Shown here: positions 23,895 through 30,619 of the stretch, piece by piece
Layout: each line of letters begins with the position of its first letter
How positions within the stretch are numbered: the first letter of the stretch is position 1
Origin: Lachnospiraceae bacterium
GTDB taxonomy: Bacteria; Bacillota; Clostridia; Lachnospirales; Lachnospiraceae
Length of the DNA stretch: 46,706 bases
Assembly: GCA_014804655.1 (NCBI GenBank)
Contig: JAAUZK010000023.1
Coordinates: 52,040-98,745 of the forward strand
Direction: 5' to 3'
Program-made: the position numbers and the translations under genes
The notes under the pieces: model-generated
Databases searched by the model: none
Told to the model about the DNA's origin: nothing
Seen by the model: only the letters and a program-made list of their open reading frames with translations

Positions 23895-24256
23895 ATTATG
23901 AAACAAATTTTCATTTTTTGTATCTAAAGTGCATTAAATTGAAAAAGCGGGCGGACGATCTGGCGGATTATCTGTCTGCTTTTCATTCTTTAGATGGAAT
24001 GTGCAGACTGCACAATACAATATTTAGTGGTTTATTCATGACATGCCTAGCGGATTACACTATATTAAGTTGGAAAAACTGTGTTATCAATATAGCGTAC
24101 ATGAAAAATTTACATAGTGAATTCTATAAAACCATTGTATCTCAATTCTCTATATGATATACATATTTCATATCTTATCAGGAATCATTTCTGTATTCAT
24201 GATTCCCACAGTATCTATGGAGCGCAGCTCCGTCTATAAGAAAGGAAGACATATCT
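23895..24256. other. Gap where the toxin would be expected; no recognisable gene
   Basis: 362 bases between the antitoxin gene and the Rpn-type nuclease. An open frame from a TTG at 23918 to 24157 encodes 79 residues (MYLKCIKLKKRADDLADYL...) but lacks a ribosome binding site and any RelE, YafQ or PIN feature. It is AT-rich towards the right end and could be the eroded site of the toxin gene. AGAAAGGAAG near the end belongs to the next gene. Confidence 0.4.
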
Positions 24257-25264
24257 ATGAATCTGAATCAAAGCTCACTTCAATGTGCCAGCGGTACAAT
24301 TCCATATGGCATGACCAATGATTATATGTTTCGGGCAGTTTTACAGTCCAATCACAAAGTATTACGTGGACTGATCTGCTCTTTGCTGCATTACTCGGAG
24401 AAAGAGATCGTTTCCATGAATATTATGAATCCCATTATCTTAGGGGAGGCAATTGAAAGCAAAGAATTTCGTCTGGACGTCAATATTTTGTTAAATAACA
24501 GGACATTGATTAATCTGGAAATGCAGATAGCGAACAGACTTAATTGGCAAGCCCGATCGGTTATTTATATGTGCCGTTCCTACGACAGCCTTACCCACGG
24601 TCAGGAATATTCTGAAGCAAAATCTGTTGTTCATATCGGGTTGCTGGATTACACGTTATTTAATGAACAACCTGAATTTTATGCAACTTATAAACTTATT
24701 AACGTAAAGAACTATCAAAAATATAGTGACAACATCACGCTGAATGTGGTAAACTTATCTCGTATAGATTTGGCGACCGAGGAAGATAAACAGTATCATA
24801 TTGATGAGTGGGCATCACTTATGAAGGCAACTACTTGGGAGGAGATCAGAATGTTGGCATCCAGAGATGAATATTTGAATGAAGCGGCAGAGACTATTTT
24901 CCGTCTTAGTGCTGATGAGCAGATCCGTAAGAGGTGCCGTGACCGTGAGGAATATTATGAGGATCTTCATAATTATGAGATGGCAATACTGGATCGTGAT
25001 GTCTCTATTGCAAGCTATCGGAAGGCGGCGATTGAACGTGAAAGCGTGATAACAGAGCAACAAAATATGCTTGCCGAGCATGAAAGCGTGATAACAGAGC
25101 AACAAAATATGCTTGCCGAGCATGAAAGCGTAATAGCAGAGCAACAAAATATGCTTGCAGAACATGAAGGCGTAATAACAGAACAGGAAAAGCTCATCCA
25201 AGAAAGAGATACACAGATTCAGTCACTTCTCAGCGAGATAGAGCGATTAAGAGCAAAAAGTTAA
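24257..25264 (+). CDS. Rpn/PD-(D/E)XK nuclease-family protein with C-terminal 14-residue repeats
   Basis: A 335-residue member of the PDDEXK_2 (Rpn, recombination-promoting nuclease, formerly transposase_31-like) group. The start YGMTNDYMFRAVLQ is characteristic. The nuclease core has D74 in FRLDVNILL and E88-x-Q90 in NLEMQI, the D...ExQ variant of the PD-(D/E)XK site. A helical region follows. From about residue 262, three exact or near-exact 14-residue units ESVITEQQNMLAEH are followed by a partial fourth, predicted to form a long coiled coil. AGAAAGGAAG precedes the ATG. Copies of such genes are frequent in Lachnospiraceae genomes. It is probably a gained gene within the broken spoVA region. 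Confidence 0.87.
   Translation: MNLNQSSLQCASGTIPYGMTNDYMFRAVLQSNHKVLRGLICSLLHYSEKEIVSMNIMNPIILGEAIESKEFRLDVNILLNNRTLINLEMQIANRLNWQARSVIYMCRSYDSLTHGQEYSEAKSVVHIGLLDYTLFNEQPEFYATYKLINVKNYQKYSDNITLNVVNLSRIDLATEEDKQYHIDEWASLMKATTWEEIRMLASRDEYLNEAAETIFRLSADEQIRKRCRDREEYYEDLHNYEMAILDRDVSIASYRKAAIERESVITEQQNMLAEHESVITEQQNMLAEHESVIAEQQNMLAEHEGVITEQEKLIQERDTQIQSLLSEIERLRAKS
25040..25165 (+). repeat. Three tandem 42-base coding repeats
   Basis: Units at 25040-25081, 25082-25123 and 25124-25165 differ by only a few bases, and a degenerate partial fourth unit begins at 25166. Each unit keeps the frame of the Rpn-type gene and adds two heptads (14 residues) to a coiled coil. The near identity implies recent expansion, so copy number may vary between strains. 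Confidence 0.93.
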
Positions 25265-25333
25265 AGAATCCGGCATACATTTGCAGATATAAACACGTTG
25301 ATGTGCATAGAAAGTGCAGCAATAAGGAGAATT

Positions 25334-25654
25334 ATGGAAGACGGAAAAGTAATTGTAAAAAGAGAGACGGCAGCTTCGGAAAATGATGGGAACAAGGTTA
25401 TCGACGTGGAACAGGATGTGAAGATTTTGGTTTCCGGAGTGATTCGCAGGGATGAGAGGACCTTTGCCCGGGTAATTTTCATGCGTGGTATGGATTGGGC
25501 GGAAGGAATGGTGCCTGATGGCACGATTGGGGAGTCAGAAGGGTTTACGCAGGAGGAGATTACACAGCTGGAGGATTATCTGGCGAGAGAGAAGGATATG
25601 TTGATTAGTCAGGCGAAGGATGTAAATCCGCTTAGGAATATGCTTGGAATGTGA
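25334..25654 (+). CDS. Conserved hypothetical protein, 106 residues
   Basis: A small acidic soluble protein beginning MEDGKVIVKRETAASEND, with a central hydrophobic strand pattern (VKILVSGVIRR, FARVIFMRGMDWAEGMVPDG) and a helical C-terminus ending PLRNMLGM. AAGGAG lies 5 bases before the ATG at 25334, which makes this start better than the in-frame ATG at 25298. There is no signal peptide, membrane segment or recognised domain. It lies between the Rpn-type gene and an epimerase gene, all in the same direction. I do not assign a function. Confidence 0.6.
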   Translation: MEDGKVIVKRETAASENDGNKVIDVEQDVKILVSGVIRRDERTFARVIFMRGMDWAEGMVPDGTIGESEGFTQEEITQLEDYLAREKDMLISQAKDVNPLRNMLGM

Positions 25655-25793
25655 CCTTTGCGGAAATCCCTGAATGTCAACTGGTTTTAAGATAGCAAGA
25701 AATGCCGTTTAAGAGTTTCAAATATACCTTGAGCGCAGCATGCTGCTCTGACATGAGTGGTTAGTATAAGAGAAATAATAAGGAGAAAGTAAG

Positions 25794-26822
25794 ATGAAAG
25801 CATTATTTATCGGCGGAACCGGTACGATCAGTACTGCAATTTCCACAAAACTTCTGGAAGACGGACATGAGCTGTGGCTGATCAATCGCGGCAACCGTAA
25901 TGCAGTATTGCCGCCGGGAGCACATGTAATACAAGCGGATATCGGAGATGAGGAGGATGTGAGCCGCAGACTGGAGGGACAGACTTTCGATGTGGTTGCG
26001 GACTTTATTGCATTTACGCCGCAGCATCTGGAACGGGATTATCGCTTATTCCATGGCAGGACGAAGCAGTTTCTGTATATCAGTTCAGCCTCTGCCTATC
26101 AGAAACCGTTATCCGATTACCGGATCAATGAGGGAACGCCGCTTGCGAATCCTTACTGGGAATATTCCCGTAATAAAATAGCGGGAGAGGAACTGCTGAT
26201 GAAATTATATCGGGAGGAGGACTTCCCGATTACCATTGTGCGTCCCAGTCACACATACAGCGAACGGTCAGTGCCTCTCGGACTCCATGGAACAGGCGGC
26301 AGCTATCAGGTGATTAAGCGGATGATGGAAGGGAAGAAAGTGATCATTCACGGGGACGGCACGTCCCTCTGGACGATGACGCACAATACTGATTTTGCCA
26401 AGGGATTTATCGGACTTATGGGAAATATTCATGCCATCGGTGAGTCAGTGCAGATCACAAGCGATGAGACATTGACGTGGAATCAGATCTACCGGGCGAT
26501 TGCGGATGCGCTTGGCGTGGAGCTACGGGCATGTTATGTATCCAGTGCGTTTCTTGCGGTTTCTGCTCCGGAATCATGGGATTTGCGGGGCGCTCTTTTG
26601 GGCGACAAATCCAACAGTGTGGTTTTTGACAATACCAAATTGAAGCGCCTGGTGCCTGATTATACTGCAACAGTGCGCTTTGATCAGGGTGTGCGCATGG
26701 CAGTGGATTATGTGCTGAATCATCCCGAATGCCAGAGAGAAGATGCGGAGTTTGACAGATGGTGTGATCGCGTGATTGCGGCGCAGGAAGAGGCCCTTGC
26801 GAAGGTAAAGAAAGAAGGTTAA
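25794..26822 (+). CDS. NAD-dependent epimerase/dehydratase family protein
   Basis: An extended short-chain dehydrogenase of 342 residues. The N-terminal dinucleotide-binding motif is GGTGTIS, the next acidic strand end is WLINRGN, and the catalytic Tyr-x-x-x-Lys is YSRNK in YWEYSRNKIAGEELL, with Ser residues in YISSASAY. The C-terminal part has the substrate-binding HTYSERSVPLG and DGTSLWTMTHNTDFA stretches seen in sugar-nucleotide and isoflavone-reductase-like members. The substrate is unknown. AAGGAGAAAG precedes the ATG. The small gene at 26827 begins 4 bases after the stop and is probably co-transcribed. Confidence 0.85.
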   Translation: MKALFIGGTGTISTAISTKLLEDGHELWLINRGNRNAVLPPGAHVIQADIGDEEDVSRRLEGQTFDVVADFIAFTPQHLERDYRLFHGRTKQFLYISSASAYQKPLSDYRINEGTPLANPYWEYSRNKIAGEELLMKLYREEDFPITIVRPSHTYSERSVPLGLHGTGGSYQVIKRMMEGKKVIIHGDGTSLWTMTHNTDFAKGFIGLMGNIHAIGESVQITSDETLTWNQIYRAIADALGVELRACYVSSAFLAVSAPESWDLRGALLGDKSNSVVFDNTKLKRLVPDYTATVRFDQGVRMAVDYVLNHPECQREDAEFDRWCDRVIAAQEEALAKVKKEG

Positions 26823-26826
26823 AGCG

Positions 26827-27057
26827 ATGCGGGAAATGGAATTTAAGATGGAGCGTCCCGGATTGTTGAAAGAGGGAGATCATGTCACGGTGACGGAGGG
26901 CGTTCTGCCGAGCAATTACTATTATACGATTGATCCGTCCCTTGCCATGTCGGGCAATTTTCCGTTTAGAGAACGCATGCTGGAGCGGGAGGGTGTAGTG
27001 ACGGAGGTTATCGAGAATGCCAGAGGCTTCTATGTGCGTGCGAGATTCGGCGAGTAG
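26827..27057 (+). CDS. Small conserved hypothetical protein, 76 residues
   Basis: Starts MREMEFKMERPGLLKEGDHV and ends GFYVRARFGE. The pattern of short beta strands (DHVTVTEGVL, GVVTEVIENARGFYVRARF) suggests a small barrel (SH3-like) fold, but no named family was recognised. It begins 4 bases after the epimerase gene, with AAGAAGG overlapping that gene's end, so it is translationally linked to it. Palindromic element H starts about 30 bases after its stop. Confidence 0.6.
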   Translation: MREMEFKMERPGLLKEGDHVTVTEGVLPSNYYYTIDPSLAMSGNFPFRERMLEREGVVTEVIENARGFYVRARFGE

Positions 27058-27085
27058 CGGGAAGGATTCATGATAAATGATGAAA

Positions 27086-27243
27086 GCTAACTGTTCAGAA
27101 GGTGCTTACGCGAGGTGTTTTTTGTGAGTGAAGCGTAAGCGGAAGTCACAGAAAACCCGAGGTAGACATGCGCGAAATTATGCAGAATGCATAATTTCTG
27201 TGCATCTTCGTGACTGTGAAGAACAGGATTCTGAACAGTTACG
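27086..27243. repeat. Palindromic intergenic element H
   Basis: A 158-base imperfect palindrome. Left end GCTAACTGTTCAGAAGG and right end GATTCTGAACAGTTACG are inverted repeats. Inside are GAAGTCACAGAAAA opposite TTCGTGACTGTGAAG, and a perfect GAAATTATGCA-GAA-TGCATAATTTC hairpin. A half copy of its right end lies at 36464-36496. It is non-coding and fills most of the 262-base gap before ridA. Confidence 0.82.
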
Positions 27244-27319
27244 ATGAATGACGGTAATGCACTTATAAAGTGTTTTCCGATATAAATGACACAGGAAAGA
27301 GAAAGGAAGGAATACAGTT

Positions 27320-27697
27320 ATGTTAAAGAAGGTATCTACAGACAAAGCACCGGCGGCAATCGGACCCTATTCACAGGGTATTATTGCAGGAGATTTCCTG
27401 TTCGCTTCGGGACAGATCCCCATTGATCCGGCAACCGGAGATATCAAGGGAGACGATATCACACAGCAGGCGGAGCAGGTCATGAAAAATGTAGGAGCGA
27501 TCCTGACGGAAGCGGGAACAGACTATACGAAGGTAGTGAAAACTACGTGCTTTCTGGCGGAGATGGCTGATTTTGCCACTTTTAATGCGGTATATGAGAA
27601 GTACTTTACAGAGAAGCCGGCGAGAAGCTGTGTTGCCGTGAAGCAGCTGCCTAAGGACGTACTCTGTGAAGTGGAAGTACTGGCATATATAGGGTAG
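27320..27697 (+). CDS. ridA: RidA family enamine/imine deaminase
   Basis: A 125-residue RidA (YjgF/UK114) protein that hydrolyses reactive 2-aminoacrylate and other imines formed by PLP enzymes. The family signature is clear: APAAIGPYSQGI, LFASGQIPIDPATG, and near the end ARSCVAVKQLPKDVLCEVEVLAYI, with the conserved Arg that binds the substrate carboxylate. AAGGAAGGA precedes the ATG. It is followed 4 bases later by a shikimate kinase gene. The protein acts as a cytoplasmic trimer. Nothing unusual is seen. Confidence 0.93.
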   Translation: MLKKVSTDKAPAAIGPYSQGIIAGDFLFASGQIPIDPATGDIKGDDITQQAEQVMKNVGAILTEAGTDYTKVVKTTCFLAEMADFATFNAVYEKYFTEKPARSCVAVKQLPKDVLCEVEVLAYIG

Positions 27698-27701
27698 AGA
27701 T

Positions 27702-28244
27702 ATGAACAAAGACAATATTATCCTCATAGGCATGCCTGGCGCGGGCAAAAGTACTGTCGGCGTGGTGCTTGCCAAGAAATTGGGCTACGCTTTTATGGAT
27801 TCCGATCTGGTGATCCAGAACAGAGCAGGCAAATTGTTGCATGAAATCATAGAAGAGCAGGGAATAGAAGGTTTCTGGGCTGTAGAAGAGGAGACAAATG
27901 CTTCCATTGACGTGCACAAAACCGTAATTGCCACCGGTGGTAGTGCAGTGTATGGCAGCAGGGCGATGGAACATTTCAGACAGATCGGCACGATTGTATA
28001 TTTGAAACTGTCCTGCGAGGCGATTGCCGACAGGCTGGGTGATCTGAACGAACGTGGCGTAACGCTGCGGGAAGGTCAGACATTGCCAGAGCTTTACGAA
28101 GAACGTGTGCCTTTATATGAAAAATATGCCGACATTACGATAAGCTGTGAGGAGTTGTCGATTAGGGAAGTTGTTGAATTGATCCACTCTTGCATAATAT
28201 CTGCAAATTTGCAGAAAATAACTGTAAAAAACAAGCGGCAGTAA
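27702..28244 (+). CDS. aroK: Shikimate kinase
   Basis: Phosphorylates shikimate at the 3-hydroxyl in the chorismate pathway. It is 180 residues. The P-loop GMPGAGKST is at 10-18, the shikimate-binding MDSDLVIQ follows, GFWAVEEE takes the place of the usual FRxxE segment, and ATGGSAV is the second substrate motif; LREGQTLPELYEERVPLY is the lid region. Replacement of the canonical FRxxE arginine by Ala-Val is a deviation that may alter specificity, so a related small-molecule kinase is possible. The C-terminal 15 residues, basic and polar, exceed the family norm and run through a perfect TCTGCAAATTTGCAGA palindrome and the left arm of the spoVAE leader hairpin. No other aro gene is adjacent. 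Confidence 0.82.
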   Translation: MNKDNIILIGMPGAGKSTVGVVLAKKLGYAFMDSDLVIQNRAGKLLHEIIEEQGIEGFWAVEEETNASIDVHKTVIATGGSAVYGSRAMEHFRQIGTIVYLKLSCEAIADRLGDLNERGVTLREGQTLPELYEERVPLYEKYADITISCEELSIREVVELIHSCIISANLQKITVKNKRQ

Positions 28245-28265
28245 AGCCGGAAGTTTTACTGCCGC
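28235..28265 (+). promoter_or_regulatory. Leader hairpin before spoVAE
   Basis: GCGGCAGTAAA (28235-28245) pairs perfectly with TTTACTGCCGC (28255-28265) over 11 bases around a GCCGGAAGT loop. It overlaps the aroK stop codon and lies 12 bases before the GGTGGG site of spoVAE. No T-run follows. The arms share CAGTAAA / TTTACTG with the hairpin in front of spoVAD. Confidence 0.6.
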
Positions 28266-28288
28266 GAAGGAACGGACGGTGGGTTAAG

Positions 28289-28645
28289 ATGGATTATTTC
28301 AATGCATTCTGGGTAGGCGGCCTGATCTGTGCATTGGTGCAGATTTTAATGGAGAAGACGAAACTGATGCCGGGGCGTATCATGGTGCTGCTTGTGTGTA
28401 CAGGCGCTGTGATCAGTTTCTTCGGATGGTATGAGCCTTTTATGGAATATGCCGGTGCGGGCGCAAGCGTGCCGCTTCTCGGCTATGGCAATATTTTGAT
28501 GAAGGGTGTTAAGGAAGCGGTATCCGAAAGCGGATTTATCGGACTGTTTCAGGGCGGTTTCAAGACGGGTGCGGTAGGGTGCTGCGCGGCTCTTGTCTTC
28601 GGGTATCTGGCGAGCCTTGTCTTTAAGCCGAAGATGAAGAGATAA
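28289..28645 (+). CDS. spoVAE: Stage V sporulation protein AE (SpoVAE)
   Basis: A 118-residue polytopic membrane subunit of the SpoVA dipicolinate channel (the SpoVAEB-type protein). Visible features are FWVGGLICALVQILMEKTKL at the N-terminus, PGRIMVLLVCTGAVIS, the conserved AGAGASVPLLGYGN, and FKTGAVGCCAALVFGYL at the end, giving three or four membrane helices. The ATG at 28289 with GGTGGG upstream is chosen over an in-frame ATG at 28190, which would add 33 residues from inside aroK. The gene normally follows spoVAD directly; here seven genes lie between. A hairpin terminator at 28665 closes the unit. Confidence 0.93.
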   Translation: MDYFNAFWVGGLICALVQILMEKTKLMPGRIMVLLVCTGAVISFFGWYEPFMEYAGAGASVPLLGYGNILMKGVKEAVSESGFIGLFQGGFKTGAVGCCAALVFGYLASLVFKPKMKR

Positions 28646-28664
28646 GAATACAAACACAAATAAT

Positions 28665-28715
28665 AAGCCTTTACGCGGACAGGACACTGAATCTTATCTG
28701 CGTAAAGGCTTGTTT
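28665..28715. terminator. Bidirectional terminator between spoVAE and the ABC exporter
   Basis: AAGCCTTTACGC (28665-28676) pairs with GCGTAAAGGCTT (28700-28711), followed by GTTTTAA on the plus strand. It lies between convergent spoVAE and the minus-strand ABC gene that ends at 28744. Confidence 0.7.
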
Positions 28716-28743
28716 TAATAACATGGGTTATTGATAATTGTAG

Positions 28744-30540
28744 TTATTGTTTCTGCTCCGTCAGAAAATCATACTGGGACATAAACAGTTTATAGTATTC
28801 TCCTTTCAAGGCAAGTAATTCTTCATGAGTACCTTTTTCAAGGATATTTCCCTGATCAACATATATGATACAGCTGGCATTTTTAATCGTAGAAAGTCTG
28901 TGTGCGATGATGAAGGAGGTACGTCCCTCCAGCAGACGGTTCAAGCCTTTTTGCAACAGGATCTCGGTTTCCGTGTCGATGCTGGAGGTCGCTTCGTCCA
29001 GAATCAGAATCGCGGGATTCTCCAGTAATGCTCTGGCGAAGCTGATGAGCTGTCGTTGTCCGGCCGACAGGCGGCTGCCACGCTCGTTGACCTGTGTATG
29101 GTAACCCTGTTCCATCTCCATGATGAAATCGTGGGCGCAGACGGTCTTTGCCGCATTAATGACATCTTCGTCTGTGGCCTCTAAGTTTCCGTAACGTATG
29201 TTATCCATAATAGTGCCCGAGAAGATAAAGCTGTCCTGCATCATGATTCCCATCTGCTTGCGAAGAGATTTCAGGGTTACTTTGGAAATATCCGTGCCGT
29301 CGATCAGGATAGTGCCGGAGTCTACATTATAGAAGCGGCTAATCAGATTGACGATGGTGGATTTCCCTGCGCCGGTCGGTCCTACGATTGCAAAGGTATC
29401 GCCCGGATTGGCGGTAAAGTTTACCTTATTCAGTATCTGCACATTGTCCTCATAACTGAAGCATACGTCCTGAAATACGACACTGCCCCGGATCGGCGGC
29501 ATTGGGACGGCATTCGGAATATCCTTTACGTTGACCGGCTCGTCTATCGTCTCAAAGATACGTTCCAGATAGGCGATTGCCGTGAGCAGCGAGTTATAGA
29601 AGGAAGCGAGTGTGTTGATCGGCTCCCAGAACCTCGATATATAGGAGGTAAAAGCGATCAGGATACCGATCGTCACACCGTAGAGTTCGCCGGAGATCCA
29701 GCCGATTCCGATGACATAGATGAAGGCGGTAGTCACGGTGGAAATGGAATCGATGCAAGGCCACATAATGAAGTTATACTTGACGGCTCTCATCCATGAG
29801 CCTCGATAGCCGTCACTGAGCCGGTTGAAGATGGAGGTGTTTTCCTCTTCCCGTACAAAGGACTGTGTGACCCGTATGCCGTTAATACTCTCCGCGATAT
29901 AGGCGGTCAGGTTCGACTGTTTGTTGCTCTGAATCTGCCACGCGCGACGCTGGCGTCTCTTGACGAAGATGATCACCGCCATCAGCACGGGAAGACCGCA
30001 CAGGCAGACCAGCGTGAGTCGCACGTGGAGCGCGAACATGAAGAGCAGGATGAAGATCAGATTACACAGATCCGTGATCGTGTTGATGATGCCGTTGGAC
30101 AGCAGATCACTTAAGCTGTTGACATAGTTGACCACACGCACCTGAATCTTGCCGTGGGGGCGTTCGTCATAATAGGAAAAAGGCAGCTCCTGCAAATGAC
30201 AGAAGATATCGGAACGAAGCTTGTGTACCACGGACTGTCCGACACGGCTTGTAATCCGTATTTTGAAACGAATGCAGATGCAGGCATATAATACAATAAC
30301 GAGCGATATGATTGCAATCACTACGATGGCGCGGATATCCGCGGCAGGAATATAGGTGTCCATGATCTTGCTGATAAAGATCGGAAAGAGCATGGTAAGC
30401 GCAGAGGAAGACAGCATGAGAAAGAGCGCCAGAGCAAGCTGTCCGCGGTAAGGCTTCACATATTGTAATACGCGCTTCATCTGCCTGATGTCATAACTTT
30501 CTTCGATGATTTCATCAATGTCGTATTTGTTTCGTGCCAT
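28744..30540 (-). CDS. ABC exporter half-transporter (catalytically consensus subunit)
   Basis: A 598-residue type IV ABC half-transporter: a membrane domain with six helices (about 30-320) followed by an ATPase domain. Walker A is GPTGAGKST, the signature is LSAGQRQLISFARALL, Walker B ILILDEATSSID has a normal catalytic Glu, and the H-loop FIIAHRLST has its His. The signature LSAGQ departs slightly from LSGGQ. Together with the upstream subunit, whose Glu and His are replaced, this is the pattern of heterodimeric exporters such as BmrCD and LmrCD: this chain supplies the working Walker motifs of the active site and the other supplies an intact signature. It lies 79 bases behind its partner in one operon. 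Likely a multidrug or peptide exporter. Confidence 0.93.
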   Translation of the reverse strand: MARNKYDIDEIIEESYDIRQMKRVLQYVKPYRGQLALALFLMLSSSALTMLFPIFISKIMDTYIPAADIRAIVVIAIISLVIVLYACICIRFKIRITSRVGQSVVHKLRSDIFCHLQELPFSYYDERPHGKIQVRVVNYVNSLSDLLSNGIINTITDLCNLIFILLFMFALHVRLTLVCLCGLPVLMAVIIFVKRRQRRAWQIQSNKQSNLTAYIAESINGIRVTQSFVREEENTSIFNRLSDGYRGSWMRAVKYNFIMWPCIDSISTVTTAFIYVIGIGWISGELYGVTIGILIAFTSYISRFWEPINTLASFYNSLLTAIAYLERIFETIDEPVNVKDIPNAVPMPPIRGSVVFQDVCFSYEDNVQILNKVNFTANPGDTFAIVGPTGAGKSTIVNLISRFYNVDSGTILIDGTDISKVTLKSLRKQMGIMMQDSFIFSGTIMDNIRYGNLEATDEDVINAAKTVCAHDFIMEMEQGYHTQVNERGSRLSAGQRQLISFARALLENPAILILDEATSSIDTETEILLQKGLNRLLEGRTSFIIAHRLSTIKNASCIIYVDQGNILEKGTHEELLALKGEYYKLFMSQYDFLTEQKQ

Positions 30541-30619
30541 ATTGTTATTATCCTCATTTCCGAGTATGTTCTGCTTATGTCAGGTGTGTGCTGCCGACAA
30601 GGATTCCGCAGTGCGGGAG

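Noticed and set aside
26455..26883. A 142-codon minus-strand frame within the epimerase gene
   Set aside because: Antisense shadow of the clearly coding epimerase sequence.
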